DNA of 64,000 bases from Phallusia mammillata (Eukaryota; Chordata; Ascidiacea; Phlebobranchia; Ascidiidae), in the NCBI GenBank assembly GCA_003260075.1, contig QLIY01000093.1, positions 1-64,000 on the forward strand. Reading direction: 5' to 3'. The position numbers and the translations under genes are program-made. Positions 26,474 to 37,865 of this stretch are shown piece after piece; the first letter of the stretch is position 1, and every line of letters begins with the position of its first letter. The notes under the pieces were generated by a model. The model was given only the letters and a program-made list of their open reading frames with translations. It had not been told where the DNA came from and searched no databases.

Positions 26474-27487
26474 TTATAGGCGAGTGACGAATTCGCGACT
26501 GGAAACAGTAGTAATATTTGATTCCAGACGTCTGGACGTTCCAGTTGATGCACGTGTTACTGCTAAGTCATTTAAAAATGGAAAAAGTCGACGACGCCAG
26601 TCAGTAAAGGAACATGTTACCAGAACGACATTTACTTGAAGTACGAAGCAGTATATAAGATGCGGTACAACAATGTTGTGATGACGTACGGTGGCCGATA
26701 TTGCAGGCGCTAACATGTAGGATAAAATACACAACATGGTGACTACAACCATGCGACGAAACATTTCGTTTAGATTTCCCAGCGTTTGACTGCTAACCTG
26801 GCGTCTATTGCGCCACAGCGGACAGACCAAAAGTAAACCTAACACAACCATACAGAAAGCGCTGGAGATTGCCATAAAGGCTAGGCTATACACCGTTTCC
26901 TTGCCAACAAACACATGTACACAGAGGTGATTGGATAGAGGCCGAACTCGTACAGATGTGGTAAAGATTGCAGCTTGCTGTACGGCGCATATTGTCACCA
27001 CAGCTAAAATCACGTAGTTCACGACTTGTTCGATGTTTGTTTGTAGAGTTTGCATTATCCGGTGTCTGTAAAAGAGGCGAATTCGCAACCACAGTAGGAG
27101 ATACACCAACGCTTGGCCAAGATTAAGACACCAAGTACCAGTTACACGAAACACAGTACATGCGTTGAACCCCTTCACATAGATCTCTAGCATTGCAAAT
27201 TGGGTGCAAGTAAAGCCACCAGCTAGTAATAAACAGGCCGAAGGTGTAGCAACACCCATGGCTCTTTTGATTCGTCGAGTGCGCCCATTTGGTATCCCAG
27301 AATGTCGCGCATTGCTTCTGTATTCGTAGATCACTGCGACGAGGAGAAGGTAGACTGAAGTAATTCCAAAAGTAAGGCAGGCCGCTTCAATTGCAATCCA
27401 TTCTCCTCCAAATACATATTTCGTTCTGTTCCCAAGAGTTACATTCTGCTGGCTAACATTACTAAACCTCACGGCCATTTTATTCAT
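26474..27487 (-). CDS. Intronless seven-transmembrane protein, GPCR-like orphan
   Basis: A 337-codon uninterrupted frame. The extracellular N terminus has two sequons (NVS and NVT), followed by about seven hydrophobic segments near residues 29-55, 78-100, 110-135, 152-175, 195-222, 243-266 and 275-297, and then a basic C-terminal tail. Basic stretches lie on the expected cytoplasmic loops (RTRRIKR, RLFYRHR, RNRRQ). No DRY or NPxxY motif of class A receptors is visible and I do not recognise the family. Lack of introns beside heavily spliced neighbours suggests a retrogene or an intronless receptor family. It lies upstream of the FAM171 exon on the same strand and may sit inside that gene's intron. 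Confidence 0.8.
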   Translation of the reverse strand: MNKMAVRFSNVSQQNVTLGNRTKYVFGGEWIAIEAACLTFGITSVYLLLVAVIYEYRSNARHSGIPNGRTRRIKRAMGVATPSACLLLAGGFTCTQFAMLEIYVKGFNACTVFRVTGTWCLNLGQALVYLLLWLRIRLFYRHRIMQTLQTNIEQVVNYVILAVVTICAVQQAAIFTTSVRVRPLSNHLCVHVFVGKETVYSLAFMAISSAFCMVVLGLLLVCPLWRNRRQVSSQTLGNLNEMFRRMVVVTMLCILSYMLAPAISATVRHHNIVVPHLIYCFVLQVNVVLVTCSFTDWRRRLFPFLNDLAVTRASTGTSRRLESNITTVSSREFVTRL

Positions 27488-27594
27488 TCGATTAACCAGT
27501 TTTCCTTCTGTTTCGCATAGCTAAATTCAGACCTTTTGAGGTGTAGTTTTATCTGCAAAAGAACAACAGTTGAGACCTATCAGTGCAAAACTAC

Positions 27595-27775
27595 CTCGTA
27601 TCCCAACATTAGTATCACACCAATTATAGTTGTCCCTGATGCAACAATCGTACATGCTGTGTAGTTTTATGTACAGGAGGGGGGGGGGAACTCGTATCCC
27701 AACATTAGTATCACACCAATTATAGATGTCCCTGATGCAACAATCGTACATGCTGTGTAGTTTTATGTACAGGAA
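27595..27775. repeat. A-poly(G)-A' direct duplication, pair 1
   Basis: Copy A 27595-27678 (84 bp) and copy B 27691-27775 are nearly identical. The clearest change is AGTTGTCC to AGATGTCC. Between them lies G10 at 27679-27688 followed by AA. Just upstream of the 7TM gene's start. Confidence 0.9.
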
Positions 27776-27924
27776 TTGTGTACAGTTCCGTTTTCAAATA
27801 TCGGAACAAAAACGTAAACGCTGCTAAAGAGCTAAAGCCATGGTGGGATACAGCCGGTTGGCATCACCGGTTCTACAGAAACGTCTCACGAAATTTTATG
27901 ACTTCAGCGAACCGGTTAGCATTA

Positions 27925-28498
27925 CAGTCAAACTTTGATACTATGCCACCTTGATATTATGCCACCCTCGCTACTATACCACTTTTGATCGTCACCAACT
28001 AAATTCAATAGAAAATATATTTACTATGCCAACCCTTACCCTTGATACTATGACACATGAGAGGACAGTATTACTGTATTAACGGTCTGGTTGCGGATTA
28101 AAAGTTGGGCCTTCTGACAATTTTCGGTTTGAGCTCATGATAAAACAGAGAAAAAATGAAAAACAAATCGTTGAGTAAACAAACGTGGTCATGTTAAGAG
28201 GTTTCACGGCTTTGCAGCGAGTTATGTAAACGCCGTTCCGTGCTTGTGTCACGGCAAAACTAACAGATCTTGTTTGTTCTATGCACGATCTATCCGTTTT
28301 TTGTAATAAATTATACTGTATACTGTACCTTATACTATATACTGTAATAAATTACAATCGTACAACACAACGTGGCACTACAGTACATTGTCACGTCACA
28401 AGGCTATTTTTACAACCGACCCTCGGTATTATGCCACCCTCGATACTATGCCACTTTCTCTCGGTCCCAAAGGGTGGCATAGTATCGAAGTTTGACTG
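27925..28498. mobile_element. pogo/Tigger-like MITE with TA target duplication
   Basis: A 574-bp element with inverted termini: left CAGTCAAACTTTGATACTAT, and the reverse complement of the right end CAGTCAAACTTCGATACTAT, flanked by TA on both sides (27923-27924 and 28499-28500). CAGTCAAAC-type ends plus TA duplication are typical of pogo/Tigger relatives in the Tc1/mariner superfamily. Internal subterminal 'ACTATGCCAC' words repeat several times. It encodes no transposase, so it needs a source element elsewhere. Confidence 0.82.
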
Positions 28499-28500
28499 TA

Positions 28501-29783
28501 CTGGTAATTGTCAATAGACTTTTTGTAACATAACGGGCTGAAAAATATGACTTTAGTGATAGAACCGGCGGACAAAAAAATTGAATTCCACCACTGGCGA
28601 AAGCCTTGTACCAGTCGCACACCTAAAGCGTTTTTAGAACAATGTAGGAAAAAACTCATTAAAAATGTAGTTTTCGGCAACGTAAGTACCCCTTGTTTGG
28701 TTACAAAAATCGCAGGTTTCAAAATAATGTGCTTTCAAAAGATCCAGTTTGTGTTTTAGTGAAATGATATTTTGTCCTTCAGGTCGTTAAAAACAAACGT
28801 TAAAAACAAACCATATTTGACCAGAATTTTAAGTATTTATTAGTTTAATTTTATTTGTTTGTAAAAGTTAAATGAAGCAAACCCCTAGATTTGGAAAATT
28901 AAACACAATGAAACATCAACGGTTTAAGATCATCAGCTAAAGAACTGGGCGTGCAAATGCCGAAAAATGACAGGAAAAAATATCTTGGGTTGACCAATTA
29001 GGAAGTGGCATTTTAAAGCACCAATACAGCGAGTGTGTGCGCGTGATTAGAACAGCAACATAAATGCAAATCCATGGTAATTTAAATTATTAAACGCGTT
29101 ACCGCAAAATGCCACGGCAAACGCACACACTGTGGGGTTTGTATGATGCTATATGCGGTTGACAGCTTCCTCTGTACAATGCGCATGTTTGGGCGCATCA
29201 GAAAATTTTAAATGCCGTGACAACACGTTACGGAGAAATAGAAGAGTCAAGCGTACAGAGGTGGGAAGAGAAGTGTCATGACATCCTCTGACAATCTAAC
29301 GAGGAAAGAGGGTTTTGAGGCAAAGGAAATCGCTTATTCCAATGCCTCTTCCACAATTGCGGACAAATTGACAGTCCATGGGTGGATTTAATGCACATTG
29401 TATGCTTTGTGGTGTGGTGTGGAAATTGTTAGTTGATATTGCAGACAATCTAGGACTGGATGGCAATTTTACTTTGTGTCGACTGCGATGCAATGCATTT
29501 TCTGTACAAATTAAAAAGGAAATTGAGACAGTTATATGACCTAAGGGTCAGAACTTACAGCGTTTAGCTAGTTGTGGAGTACGATACTATTGCTTTTTTG
29601 TCAAGTGTGTAACCTTTTTTCTATGTTTTTCTGTAGATTGCAGAATGGTAACAAAGACTGAGTGAAGCTAAATTCACTTTTAAGAAAATAATGTGCAAAA
29701 ACGACCTCAGAGTTTTTTTTTCATTAAAATTAAATATGATAATATTCATGGATTGTTTTAGGATCACATAGAGATCACATATT
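28501..29783. other. Intergenic; possible 5' UTR splice site before TMEM272-like gene 1
   Basis: No coding frame is recognised. A T-rich stretch ending TTGTTTTAG at 29761 precedes the start codon by 23 bp. It could be a 3' splice site joining an upstream noncoding exon, or a trans-splice acceptor, which tunicates use. Not proven. Confidence 0.35.
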
Positions 29784-32700
29784 ATGGCTTCTGGTGGCTC
29801 AACTGCGGCCTCCGGCGGAAATCATCCACTTCAGTCTCCTCCTGTCGACAGTGCTCCGCTTCTGGGCTCTCCGCCGACCTACAAGGATGTGATGGGAAAG
29901 ATCAAGGCGGCAAAAGACGAAGCAAAAACCGGGGGAGATTTTATGCAGAAATTTTGCGGAATTATTTGCGGGACGCGTAAGTAAAAAATGGTCATTTTGT
30001 TTCGCTGATGTAGATATTTTTGAAGTCCTGTCCCTTTGGATCTGCCCGTTAAAAAATATTAAGCTTCAGTCGCATTTGTTGGGTAATTATTTTCAAGTGG
30101 GGGGGGGGTTGTCATTTTGTTTCGCTGATGTAGATATTTTTGAAGTCGTGTCCCTTTGGATCTGTACGTTAAAAAAATATTAAGCTTCAGTCGCATTTGT
30201 TGGGTAATTATTTTCAAGTTGTATTGCGAGATTTTGATTCAGAAGCTGTGGATCCAAGTTTATAAAAAAAACATTACGTCATTTATCCTTTAGAATTTAA
30301 GATATATATAATTCGCCTTTACAGCATCATCGGTATCTTATTCAAATAGGTAAATGTATACGTCTTAAATTCTAAACGACGAATGACGTAATGTTTTTTT
30401 TCGAAATTTTGCTTTACAACTTGAGAATGATTACCTAACAATGTTTTTTGATGAACTTGAATCCATAAGCATCAAGGTTCGTCGTAGTCTTCATCCACCA
30501 AGCAACGAACTGGGAGGTTCTAGTTTAACGTTTAAAGCAGGGCTTCCCAAACTTTTACGATCGCGACCCCTTTTAGTCTCCACAAGGGGGGGGGGAACGG
30601 TTAATATGATAAACAGTGTAAAATATGCGTTTGTGGACTGTGGTATTTATTGACATGCAACTACTTTACTCGTCGGCCTTCTGGAAACAAAACAAAAAAT
30701 TAATGTTTAGTCAGTGTGATCAGATTAAACTGTGTTTTTAGTGACAAGTCTCTTTTCCGTAAAGGCAAAGATGACGTCATTAACCTTTATTTACGTATCT
30801 ACAGCCCAGTCAAGAATAATGTTTTGCGAAATTGCACTGGTTTGGGGGGGGGGGTCGAATTAAACAGCTAAAACGTAAGAGCATAGTATATGAGTACTTT
30901 GCATAAAATTGGTATAGCTCTCTGCGACCCCTCGAGTTTATTGAGCGACCCCCAGTTTGGGAAGACCTGGTTTAAAGTATACATTTCAGAAGCTAAGTTG
31001 CAATTTTTTTTCAAAGTTTCAGGTTCCATTTTTGCCCCAGTCTGTGGTATTTTTACATGCATTTTTAAAAAATGTCCCAAATCCATACTGTCTCATTTTT
31101 ATGAAAGCGTCTGTAGTATCTTGTATGGCAAAAGACAAAAAGCCCGTGAAGGCACATCTAACTAATTTTTACACTAATATTTACGTTGCGTTACAGTTGG
31201 TTTCATCATTGTTGTCGGTGTCATGCTGGTTATTCCTATCACAATGATAGCAGTTGGTAAGAGTTTGTGACAAAATAAACACTAAAAGAGCAAATGCACA
31301 ATTATTAAGTTGTGTTATTGTTAGCATCAAATCTTTTTTACGTAGCACTGGCTTTTAAATTTTTTTATATTTTATATTTTAATTTTATTAGAGCCAACTG
31401 TACGTGGTTACACAGAAATTTTATGATAAAATTCAATTTTTTGTGTGCTTAAGTTCAAAGAACCTTTATATAGAGCTCCTCTGGCAATTGGCAAGACATG
31501 TATAGGACGTCGAAACGTTGGTATAAAAATACAATTGCCAGAAAAGCTCTATAAAATTGATATTATGCCTGGCAGCAACAGCTTATATATAGGTTCAATA
31601 AATCTTCATAACTGCCCTGCGGAGAGATTCATTCCTATTTGGTTGATTGTGTCCGGCTCTGTGGCTGCCATCATGCAGCTGATCTTTTTGGTGGACAGCA
31701 TTGTGGACAAATGCCGCAAGAGGGATCCGGCGGCCGAAGAATTGCACCAGGCTATGTTTCACCGTTCCCACAACTGGGTGCTAGGTTGCTTCTGGTTCGC
31801 CTGGTTTATTGCTGGTATGTTCTCGTTATGCAGTAATTAAGGCATTTTCCACCCCAAAAACAAACAAGCTGAAAAACTTTTTGTAACCTAAGGAATCTCC
31901 CGCAGACAATAGAATGTAAAAAAGAAAGATTCTTGCTTCTTATCAGTAGTATATTTAGACTGTTTCATGAAGAACAGGTACAAAGCATAAATCATTTCTT
32001 TAAAAACAGAAATATATATTTCGCCTAGAATACACAGGCATCTTCAGTTTCTGTAAAAAAGCAGACACGTGGTGGACTGTCGATATAAAGTGGTAAAAAA
32101 ATAGTAAAAAAATAAAATATGTAAAACACCTGAAAAAGTTGTAACTCTACAATTATGTGGCCACTTGCCAAATATGTGGCAAGCAATATGTTGGACAAAC
32201 CAAGACCAAGTTTTCCACACGATGGAATACCCATCGCGCTACTTGGAAAATGTTTGACTGCTCTGCAAACAACGACCGGGCTGCTCTACTGCGCCACTAT
32301 GCGGACAACCATAATGCAATACTAAGCGCAAACCTCAAATCCACCTGTGTTTTTATGTCGTTTTCGTTCAAATGCCTCCAATCAATCTTTTGGATATTTA
32401 TGAGGATAAATGGCTTAATAAGATCAAGGCCGAAATCAACATCCAAAAAATGATCCTACCGCGCGTGAGGTAATTGTCCATTGTTTGTTTCAACGCCCTT
32501 TATTTTTGGTTTTATTGCTTTCTCGCCCTTGGGGTTGATTACTTCCCTCCGCATGTGGTTTTTCTTGGCTTATCAGTTGTGTTACGTCTCCTTTTTCTTG
32601 TTTTTTCTCGTGTCGCTTGTTGGTACTCGCCAGTCATGGTTTGCCTCTGTGCTTCGCAGGTGTTTAAATTGTAGAGTTACAACTTTTTCAGGTGTTTTAC

Positions 32701-33612
32701 ATATTTTATTTTTTGCTATTTTTTTACCACTTTACCCCCCCCCCCTCATGCGCATCACGATCACGTGGTCTCCAAACGATTGTGAGTCACGAATCGTGTG
32801 CTTTTGTTTGGTTTAGAAGGCGTACACTTTTTTCACGCTCGGTCTGCTACATAATGAAAAAGGTTTTGCCGAAATCGCCTGACTCGAGCCTTCTGTGTCG
32901 CACAGAGCCTCACGTTACGTTGCGTGACTTAGCAGAAAAGAAGTAGGCACAGGTTACTGGGGTATTTACCCCCCCCCCATGATTTATGCTTTGTACCTGT
33001 TCTTCATGAAACAGTCTAAATATACAAAAACAAACAATGTATTTTTACGAGCATACAGTATACTTAATTGCCATAAAAAACGTAAACAAAAACCTATTTA
33101 CACGAAATGTGATATTTTCGCTTGGACACACGCTATTGCCCTAGCTGTAGCCCTAGTTGAACAAAGACCGCTGCATAATTGTGAGAAATGGGGTGAACGC
33201 AGTGTCAGTACTATCAAATATACCTTTTTATCTCTTTACACTTTCTTTTTTACCTTGTTTATTAAAGTAGCATATGGCAGTAATTAGACATAGTTTTTGG
33301 GGAACTGTGTGGCAGTATGATGCAAGTTAATTTCCTTCCCCGGTAAACGCCAGGTGTGTGTCAAGTCGTGAACAACAACGCAAAATAACCACGTAACTAT
33401 TTGCAGGAAATGTGTGGGTGTTCAGAATTTACGCACCAAACACGTCTGAAATGCTCGAGAAGGGACTGCATTGTGATCATGTGACCTACTACCTGGCCTT
33501 CATCATCATAGCAATGGTTTATTTCATTGCCTGCACGTTCTTGTGCTGCTGTTCATGTATCATTTGTTGCGCCTCAGTCAGTATCAGAAATCGGTTGTCC
33601 ACCGTTCGCTGA
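29784..33612 (+). CDS. TMEM272-like tetraspan membrane protein, paralog 1
   Basis: Four exons (29784-29976, 31197-31256, 31593-31814, 33407-33612) make a 226-residue protein, all introns in phase 1. The N-terminal cytoplasmic region is Pro-rich with one PPxY motif (SPPTYKDV) and a basic amphipathic stretch. Exon 2 is a 20-residue hydrophobic helix. Exon 3 starts INLHNCPAERFIPIWLIV and ends WFAWFIAG. Exon 4 starts NVWVF, then a loop with Cys, then a last helix running into Cys-rich FLCCCSCIICC, a likely palmitoylation cluster. The NCP...IPIWLIV and WFIAGNVWV signatures match TMEM272-type proteins, whose function is unknown. Intron 1 holds a hAT element and a duplication; intron 3 holds Penelope-like sequence. 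Confidence 0.87.
29991..30219. repeat. A-poly(G)-A' direct duplication, pair 2
   Basis: Copy A 29991-30098 (108 bp) and copy B 30111-30219 (109 bp) differ at three or four sites (for example GTCCTG/GTCGTG and CTGCCCG/CTGTACG). G10 at 30099-30108 plus TT lies between them. In intron 1 of paralog 1. Confidence 0.92.
30538..30969. mobile_element. Non-autonomous hAT element in intron 1 of paralog 1
   Basis: A 432-bp element with ends CAGGGCTTCCCAAACT and, as reverse complement of the right end, CAGGTCTTCCCAAACT. It is flanked by an exact 8-bp duplication, GTTTAAAG, at 30530-30537 and 30970-30977. Subterminal CGACCCC words mirror each other. Two G tracts lie inside (30586-30595 and 30844-30854). 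No transposase is encoded. Confidence 0.88.
31445..31592. repeat. Retroelement tail fragment with CGAAACGTTGG motif
   Basis: Contains GACGTCGAAACGTTGG flanked by inverted CTGGCAATT/AATTGCCAG, then a tail reading ATGCCTGGCAGCAACAG, which recurs at about 41510-41530. CGAAACGT-type motifs mark 3' regions of some Penelope-like and other retroelements. It directly abuts the acceptor of exon 3 of paralog 1, ending at 31592. Confidence 0.45.
32145..32456 (+). pseudogene. Penelope-like element fragment: GIY-YIG endonuclease C-terminus
   Basis: The frame reads YVATCQICGKQYVGQTKTKF followed by STRWNTHR, then RAALLRHYADNH, the layout of the GIY-YIG endonuclease domain at the C terminus of Penelope-like retroelements (Cys pair, then YVGQT, then the catalytic-helix Arg). 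After about residue 60 the frame shifts; the remaining tail (DIYEDKWLNKIKAEIN... ending LPRVR and a stop) lies in another frame. The reverse transcriptase is absent. This is a dead fragment of a few hundred bp in an intron. Confidence 0.75.
32746..32968. repeat. Dispersed repeat S, copy 1
   Basis: About 220 bp matching 34056-34268 in the same orientation with several percent divergence, starting TCATGCGCATCACGATCACG and ending GGTTACTGGG. It is bounded on both sides by C tracts (C11 and C10). Confidence 0.88.
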
Positions 33613-35899
33613 TTGGAGACATAATAATTTTGTTTTGCAGCAATCATAAAAGTATTCAAACATAGTGTACATAGGCCTATAAGTTTTTCCTTCCTGTCAA
33701 CTAATGGCAATATATTGTTGTACAGTTTGATATTGCTTTTCCATAGATCTAAAACCGAAAGAATTCTTTGTGCCATTCAAAGGTTTATTAAAATACACAT
33801 ATCCGGTAATTAGTTTTTGAGTAAGAACTGTATTGGAGGTTTCTTTTGTGATATAGGAGCATTTCAGTTATTTTAACAGCGAATTGACACACGACAGAGT
33901 GTGTAATAGGACACCTACACCTACGCAGCAGCAACGCGACTGCTTAATTCATCACTGTCAACAAACCTAGCAACAACAAGCAGATAGCAACTTGATATCA
34001 AAAAACATGGAAACTTTCGCGCTAAAAACCATTGCGTCTTGTAACATGTGATTGGTCATGCGCATCACGATCACGTGGTCTCCAAACGATTGTGAGTCAC
34101 GAACGGTGCGCTTTTGTTTGGTTTAGAAGGCGTACACTTTTTTCACGCTCGGTATGCTAAAAAAAAGGCTTGCCGCAATCGCTTGACTCGAGCCTTCTGT
34201 GTCGCGCAGAGGCTCACGTTACGTTGCGTGACTTGGCAGAAATGAAGTGGGGACAGGTTACTGGGATATCATATTAGTTTCTCAATACGTTTCTTAATCA
34301 CGTGCCAAAGAATAAAAAGTGCTGGATTACTGTCTTGTGACATAGCTGCAATGCCAAACAATTTAGTCACACCATGTCCTACATAAACTTAAAAGAGCGT
34401 GTGGGCATGTTGGCTCAGTAAGCATTATAAGTAAGCCGCGCATAAGGTACTATAAACTATAAGGTATTATAAAGCAACGCATAAGACCATTTTGAGGGTA
34501 TTAACAACTGGTAAAGTGTATCGTGCAAACGTTTTTTTTTAGGATACGTTGCCTTTCTCAGATAACAAGTCCTCCGCAACGTTTAAGTGTGCAAAGGATG
34601 CTTGCAAGTCGCAACGGTATCTAATGTATTTAGTCAACTAATAATACAGCAGAAAGAAACCGGGAAAAAGCTGTGTGCTTCATTGATGACATACGTATGT
34701 TAGCAGCTGTGAGCTGTGGTTTGAATATTTGCTACAAAACGTTTGTAAATCGCATTGCGCTGTCGGCAAAGGTTGTAGAAATCATTAACAATGCTTTTAA
34801 TTATGCCTTAAGCATGTTTACTGTACGTAAGTGCCATGGCCAATTTCGTTTCTTTGGATACATTCTGTATTCACATCGAAAATATTAGGCAGTATGGGCA
34901 CACATGTATTTCGTTATCGACTGTTTCCTGTGTGCTTGCTGCCTGGCAAAACAAATGCTGTAAACTGTAAAGTATAAGCGTTTTGTTTAACCGCTGTAAG
35001 CGACGGTTAAATTATGCATACATCAGGGCTGAGGCAACTGGGCAACTGTAATTATAGGTCGAGAAAAAGGCTTGTCGTACCAGAGGTAACTGGCAGCCGA
35101 GGACAGAAAACGTTTTTTGGTGCACCACAATCATAAATGATTGATATCTTGATCTGTAGCAACGCTATAAGCCAAATTTGAAATGCTGGTTGTTTGCGGT
35201 TACAGCTTATGGTAACTGACATATCCTTTTTATTACCGGGTGTTTGTTTTGAAACAATGGTAGTAAGTGTACTTGCGCCAGGGTTAAGCAAGATTGTGTT
35301 TTTGTGTGTCAAAAGTAAGGTTTTCCGAATGAAAGTTACTGATTAATGAGGTATTTACGTATGTTAAAAATGATGCATATTTTGTACCGGCATATATTAT
35401 GTTAAACAATGCAAAAACGTTTATTAGAAACGTCTTTTAAAAATGTTAGCAGGTGTGTCATGGTTAAACTGTGCTCAGTGGTGCAAAGGTCACAAAAAGA
35501 GGCAAAGATCACAAATCATCACTTATCAGTAGGGTCGAATATGGACAAGGGCGACCACTATCAAAAACCAAACAAAGCATAGATAACCTAATGGAAATAA
35601 GCGTCCTGTTCTTAGGGTACCGTTGTCGTTTTGGCAAGCTAAGTCGAAATGCAATAATGTGTCATTTATGGATATATTTTTGACCATGAAAACTGTACTA
35701 ATTTCTACTTTTTTCATGTTTTCATACATTCACAAACGTTGCTGTTCAATTCACGCGGCCGTTTTACGTTGGTGTTAAGTTTTTACGCCACCGTAAATTC
35801 ATACATCACACAGACTTATACCGATTTACAATTTGGCAGTTTGCGTTGTTTATTTCAGTTGTGGTTTTCATAGTATTCTTACCCTATATCCTGCCAAAT
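33613..35899. other. Spacer between TMEM272-like paralogs 1 and 2
   Basis: No gene recognised. It contains the second copy of repeat S at 34056-34268, whose left flank has no C tract. A T-rich acceptor-like TTTATTTCAG ends at 35858, 41 bp before the paralog 2 start, and could join an upstream noncoding exon. Confidence 0.5.
34056..34268. repeat. Dispersed repeat S, copy 2
   Basis: Same orientation as 32746-32968. This copy sits in ordinary flanking sequence without homopolymer borders, so it may be the native locus and 32746-32968 the displaced copy. Confidence 0.85.
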
Positions 35900-37769
35900 A
35901 TGGAAAGTTCGGAATCCAGACAGGTTGATACCAAAGACCCCGAAAATCCACCGCAATATGGGAGTCAGCCCAGTGCAAACGCATCAAGTCCACCGCCTGC
36001 ATACGGTTCTTGGCTTGATCAGCACAAAGATATTCGAAATACAGCCACTACTCGTCAGGAATACATGAAAAAGTCGGGAGAGGCATTCTACAACAACGGT
36101 TGGTATATAAACATGCTATACGCTGGCGTTGCGTTGGCTTACAGTAGTGTTGCAACCTATAGCGTACAAGTAAAACTTTTATTATTAGTGTTTAATAGTA
36201 CAAACACGACAGTACAGGGGTCTCTTATTTCAAAAAATCTCCTATTACATTTATTTGATAAACAGCTGGCGGTATGTAATCCAAAATGTTTAGCCTACCG
36301 CCATTGAAGCATCTTAAACAGTGGTTAACAATAATGTTCTTTAATCGAAATATTATCTTTGTGACTAAAAAAGCATATTTCTGAACTTAGATGTTCGATT
36401 AAAACTTGTAAAAGAGTTTAGGTATCTTATGGGCCTTTACAATTTCCCTCTACTACATAATTTACCACTAGTGGGACATTTTTCACCAATTAAAATGTAC
36501 TGATCCAAAAAAACGGCATAAATGCATTTTGTACATGTATAGAGTGTTATACACCAACAGTTGAATCAACACTGACCCCAAAAAGGTCAGTTTTACATTT
36601 GTGTGGGGGTTCGATTATGGAGGTCGAGTTTTCTTAGGTTTAGGATGTTTTGTTGCTTTTTTAACAGCATTTTAATTTGCAGAATCAAGCCTGCCGATGC
36701 AACTATTGTTTTTCCCAATCCCCCTCTCAATGGCCATTGTAGGTAAGGCGTTGTTATTCCGATGTTAATTTTTTAAACAATTTTAATTCACTAATAAATC
36801 AATTTTAAATTTCTATTTTAGGGGGGATTAATTGGAACAACTGCCCTACGCAGAGACTGATTCCAATATGGTTGGTAGTTGCTGGCGGGGTATTCGTAGC
36901 TCTAAGGGTGCTTTCTTTAATTGACATATATATCATCAAGAAAAAAAAGCAAGGAACCGATGACAACCAACAGAACCAATCAACTTTTAAAGGTTTTACG
37001 TCAATTGCATCTATCTTTTTGTTCGCCTGGTTTATATGTGGTAAGTAAAATCAACAGCCGCAGATGTAACTAAATAATGTTTTAATGTTGAGTAGTCGGT
37101 TTAGTGCAGTTACGCGTTTTTATTTGTTGCTACGTTTTCTTTAATCGAGCGTAATTGACAAGAGAAGGCAAAATAATTACTGAGTGTAGTAGCCAGCTGT
37201 ACAGCAAGCATAACGATTTGCCAACTTTTTTATCAACTCATCAGAGTTGTAAGCGGGCCCGAAATTTGATCCCGAACTCGAATGTATAAGCGCAAAACCC
37301 AGCCCGAACCCGAATCGTTTTTGAGAAGCCCGCTTATGGCCGAAAGTTTGATTGACAGGCCTATAATAAAAAAAAGACATACACAAAGGATAATATTAAA
37401 CAACGGCCTAAAAAGACGTTTAAAGGCTGTTGAGCATTAGGTTATATCCAGCAACTAGCTACTTATAGCCCGAACCCGGCCCGACTTACAACTCTGCAAC
37501 ACTTTTCAAGGCTCTATCTCTATGACTCAACAATGTTAGTCATCGGATTGTGTTTGCTTATTGCAGGAAACGTTTGGGTTTTTGGAAAATACCGCCCTGA
37601 ATTGGACAACAGATCAGACCCGAACTATTGTGATCGTGGAACCTATCTCTATTCCTTTTCACTAATTATAATTACCTACATTTTCATGTTTCTCTGTTGT
37701 TGCTGCTGTGGTTGTCTGTGGAGTACTTTTAAGCCCAACATTACAAACCAGTCCAATGGACAAGACTAA
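35900..37769 (+). CDS. TMEM272-like tetraspan membrane protein, paralog 2
   Basis: Exons 35900-36098, 36683-36742, 36822-37040 and 37567-37769 encode 226 residues, exactly the length of paralog 1, with the same phase-1 introns and 60-bp exon 2. The N terminus carries two PPxY motifs (PPQYGS and PPAYGS). Helices follow as LLFFPIPLSMAIV, then NNCPTQRLIPIWLVVAGGVF, then FLFAWFICG/NVWVFGKYRPE, then a last helix ending FLCCCCCGCLW. A loop with YCDRGTYL matches paralogs 1 and 4. The ATG at 35900 is the first in the exon after the TTTATTTCAG acceptor. Exon 1 could also read on past 36098, but only the donor at 36098 keeps phase. Confidence 0.87.
37242..37496. mobile_element. CCCGAA-rich element with inverted termini (copy 2)
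   Basis: A 255-bp element in intron 3 of paralog 2. Left end CAGAGTTGTAAGCGGGCCCG; the reverse complement of the right end reads CAGAGTTGTAAGTCGGGCC. Flanks CAACTCAT and CAACACTT are only partly alike, so a target duplication is uncertain. Interior is CCCGAA/CCCGAACCCG-rich and matches copies at 8877 and 57.5-58.1 kb. Probably a non-autonomous DNA transposon, possibly hAT. Confidence 0.7.
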
Positions 37770-37865
37770 TTCATTGGGTTGGCTTTATAACCCAAAGGGT
37801 ATCATATTTGCAACGAACTACTGATGTAAATATTAATGTTGTTTGACAAATGTAGTAACTACTTG

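Larger units (their letters stand above)
31949..33025. repeat. Nested inverted repeats with poly-C joints around Penelope-like sequence
   Basis: Outer arms 31949-31995 and 32979-33025 are exact 47-bp inverted copies. Inner arms 32086-32153 and 32667-32734 are 68-bp inverted copies with about two differences. C11 (32735-32745) follows the inner right arm, and C10 (32969-32978) precedes the outer right arm. The segment between the two C tracts (32746-32968) is a second copy of 34056-34268. Located in intron 3 of paralog 1. Confidence 0.88.

Noticed and set aside
30586..30854. G10 and G11 tracts as further members of the poly-C duplication set
   Set aside because: They lie inside a hAT element and I see no convincing flanking duplication around either.
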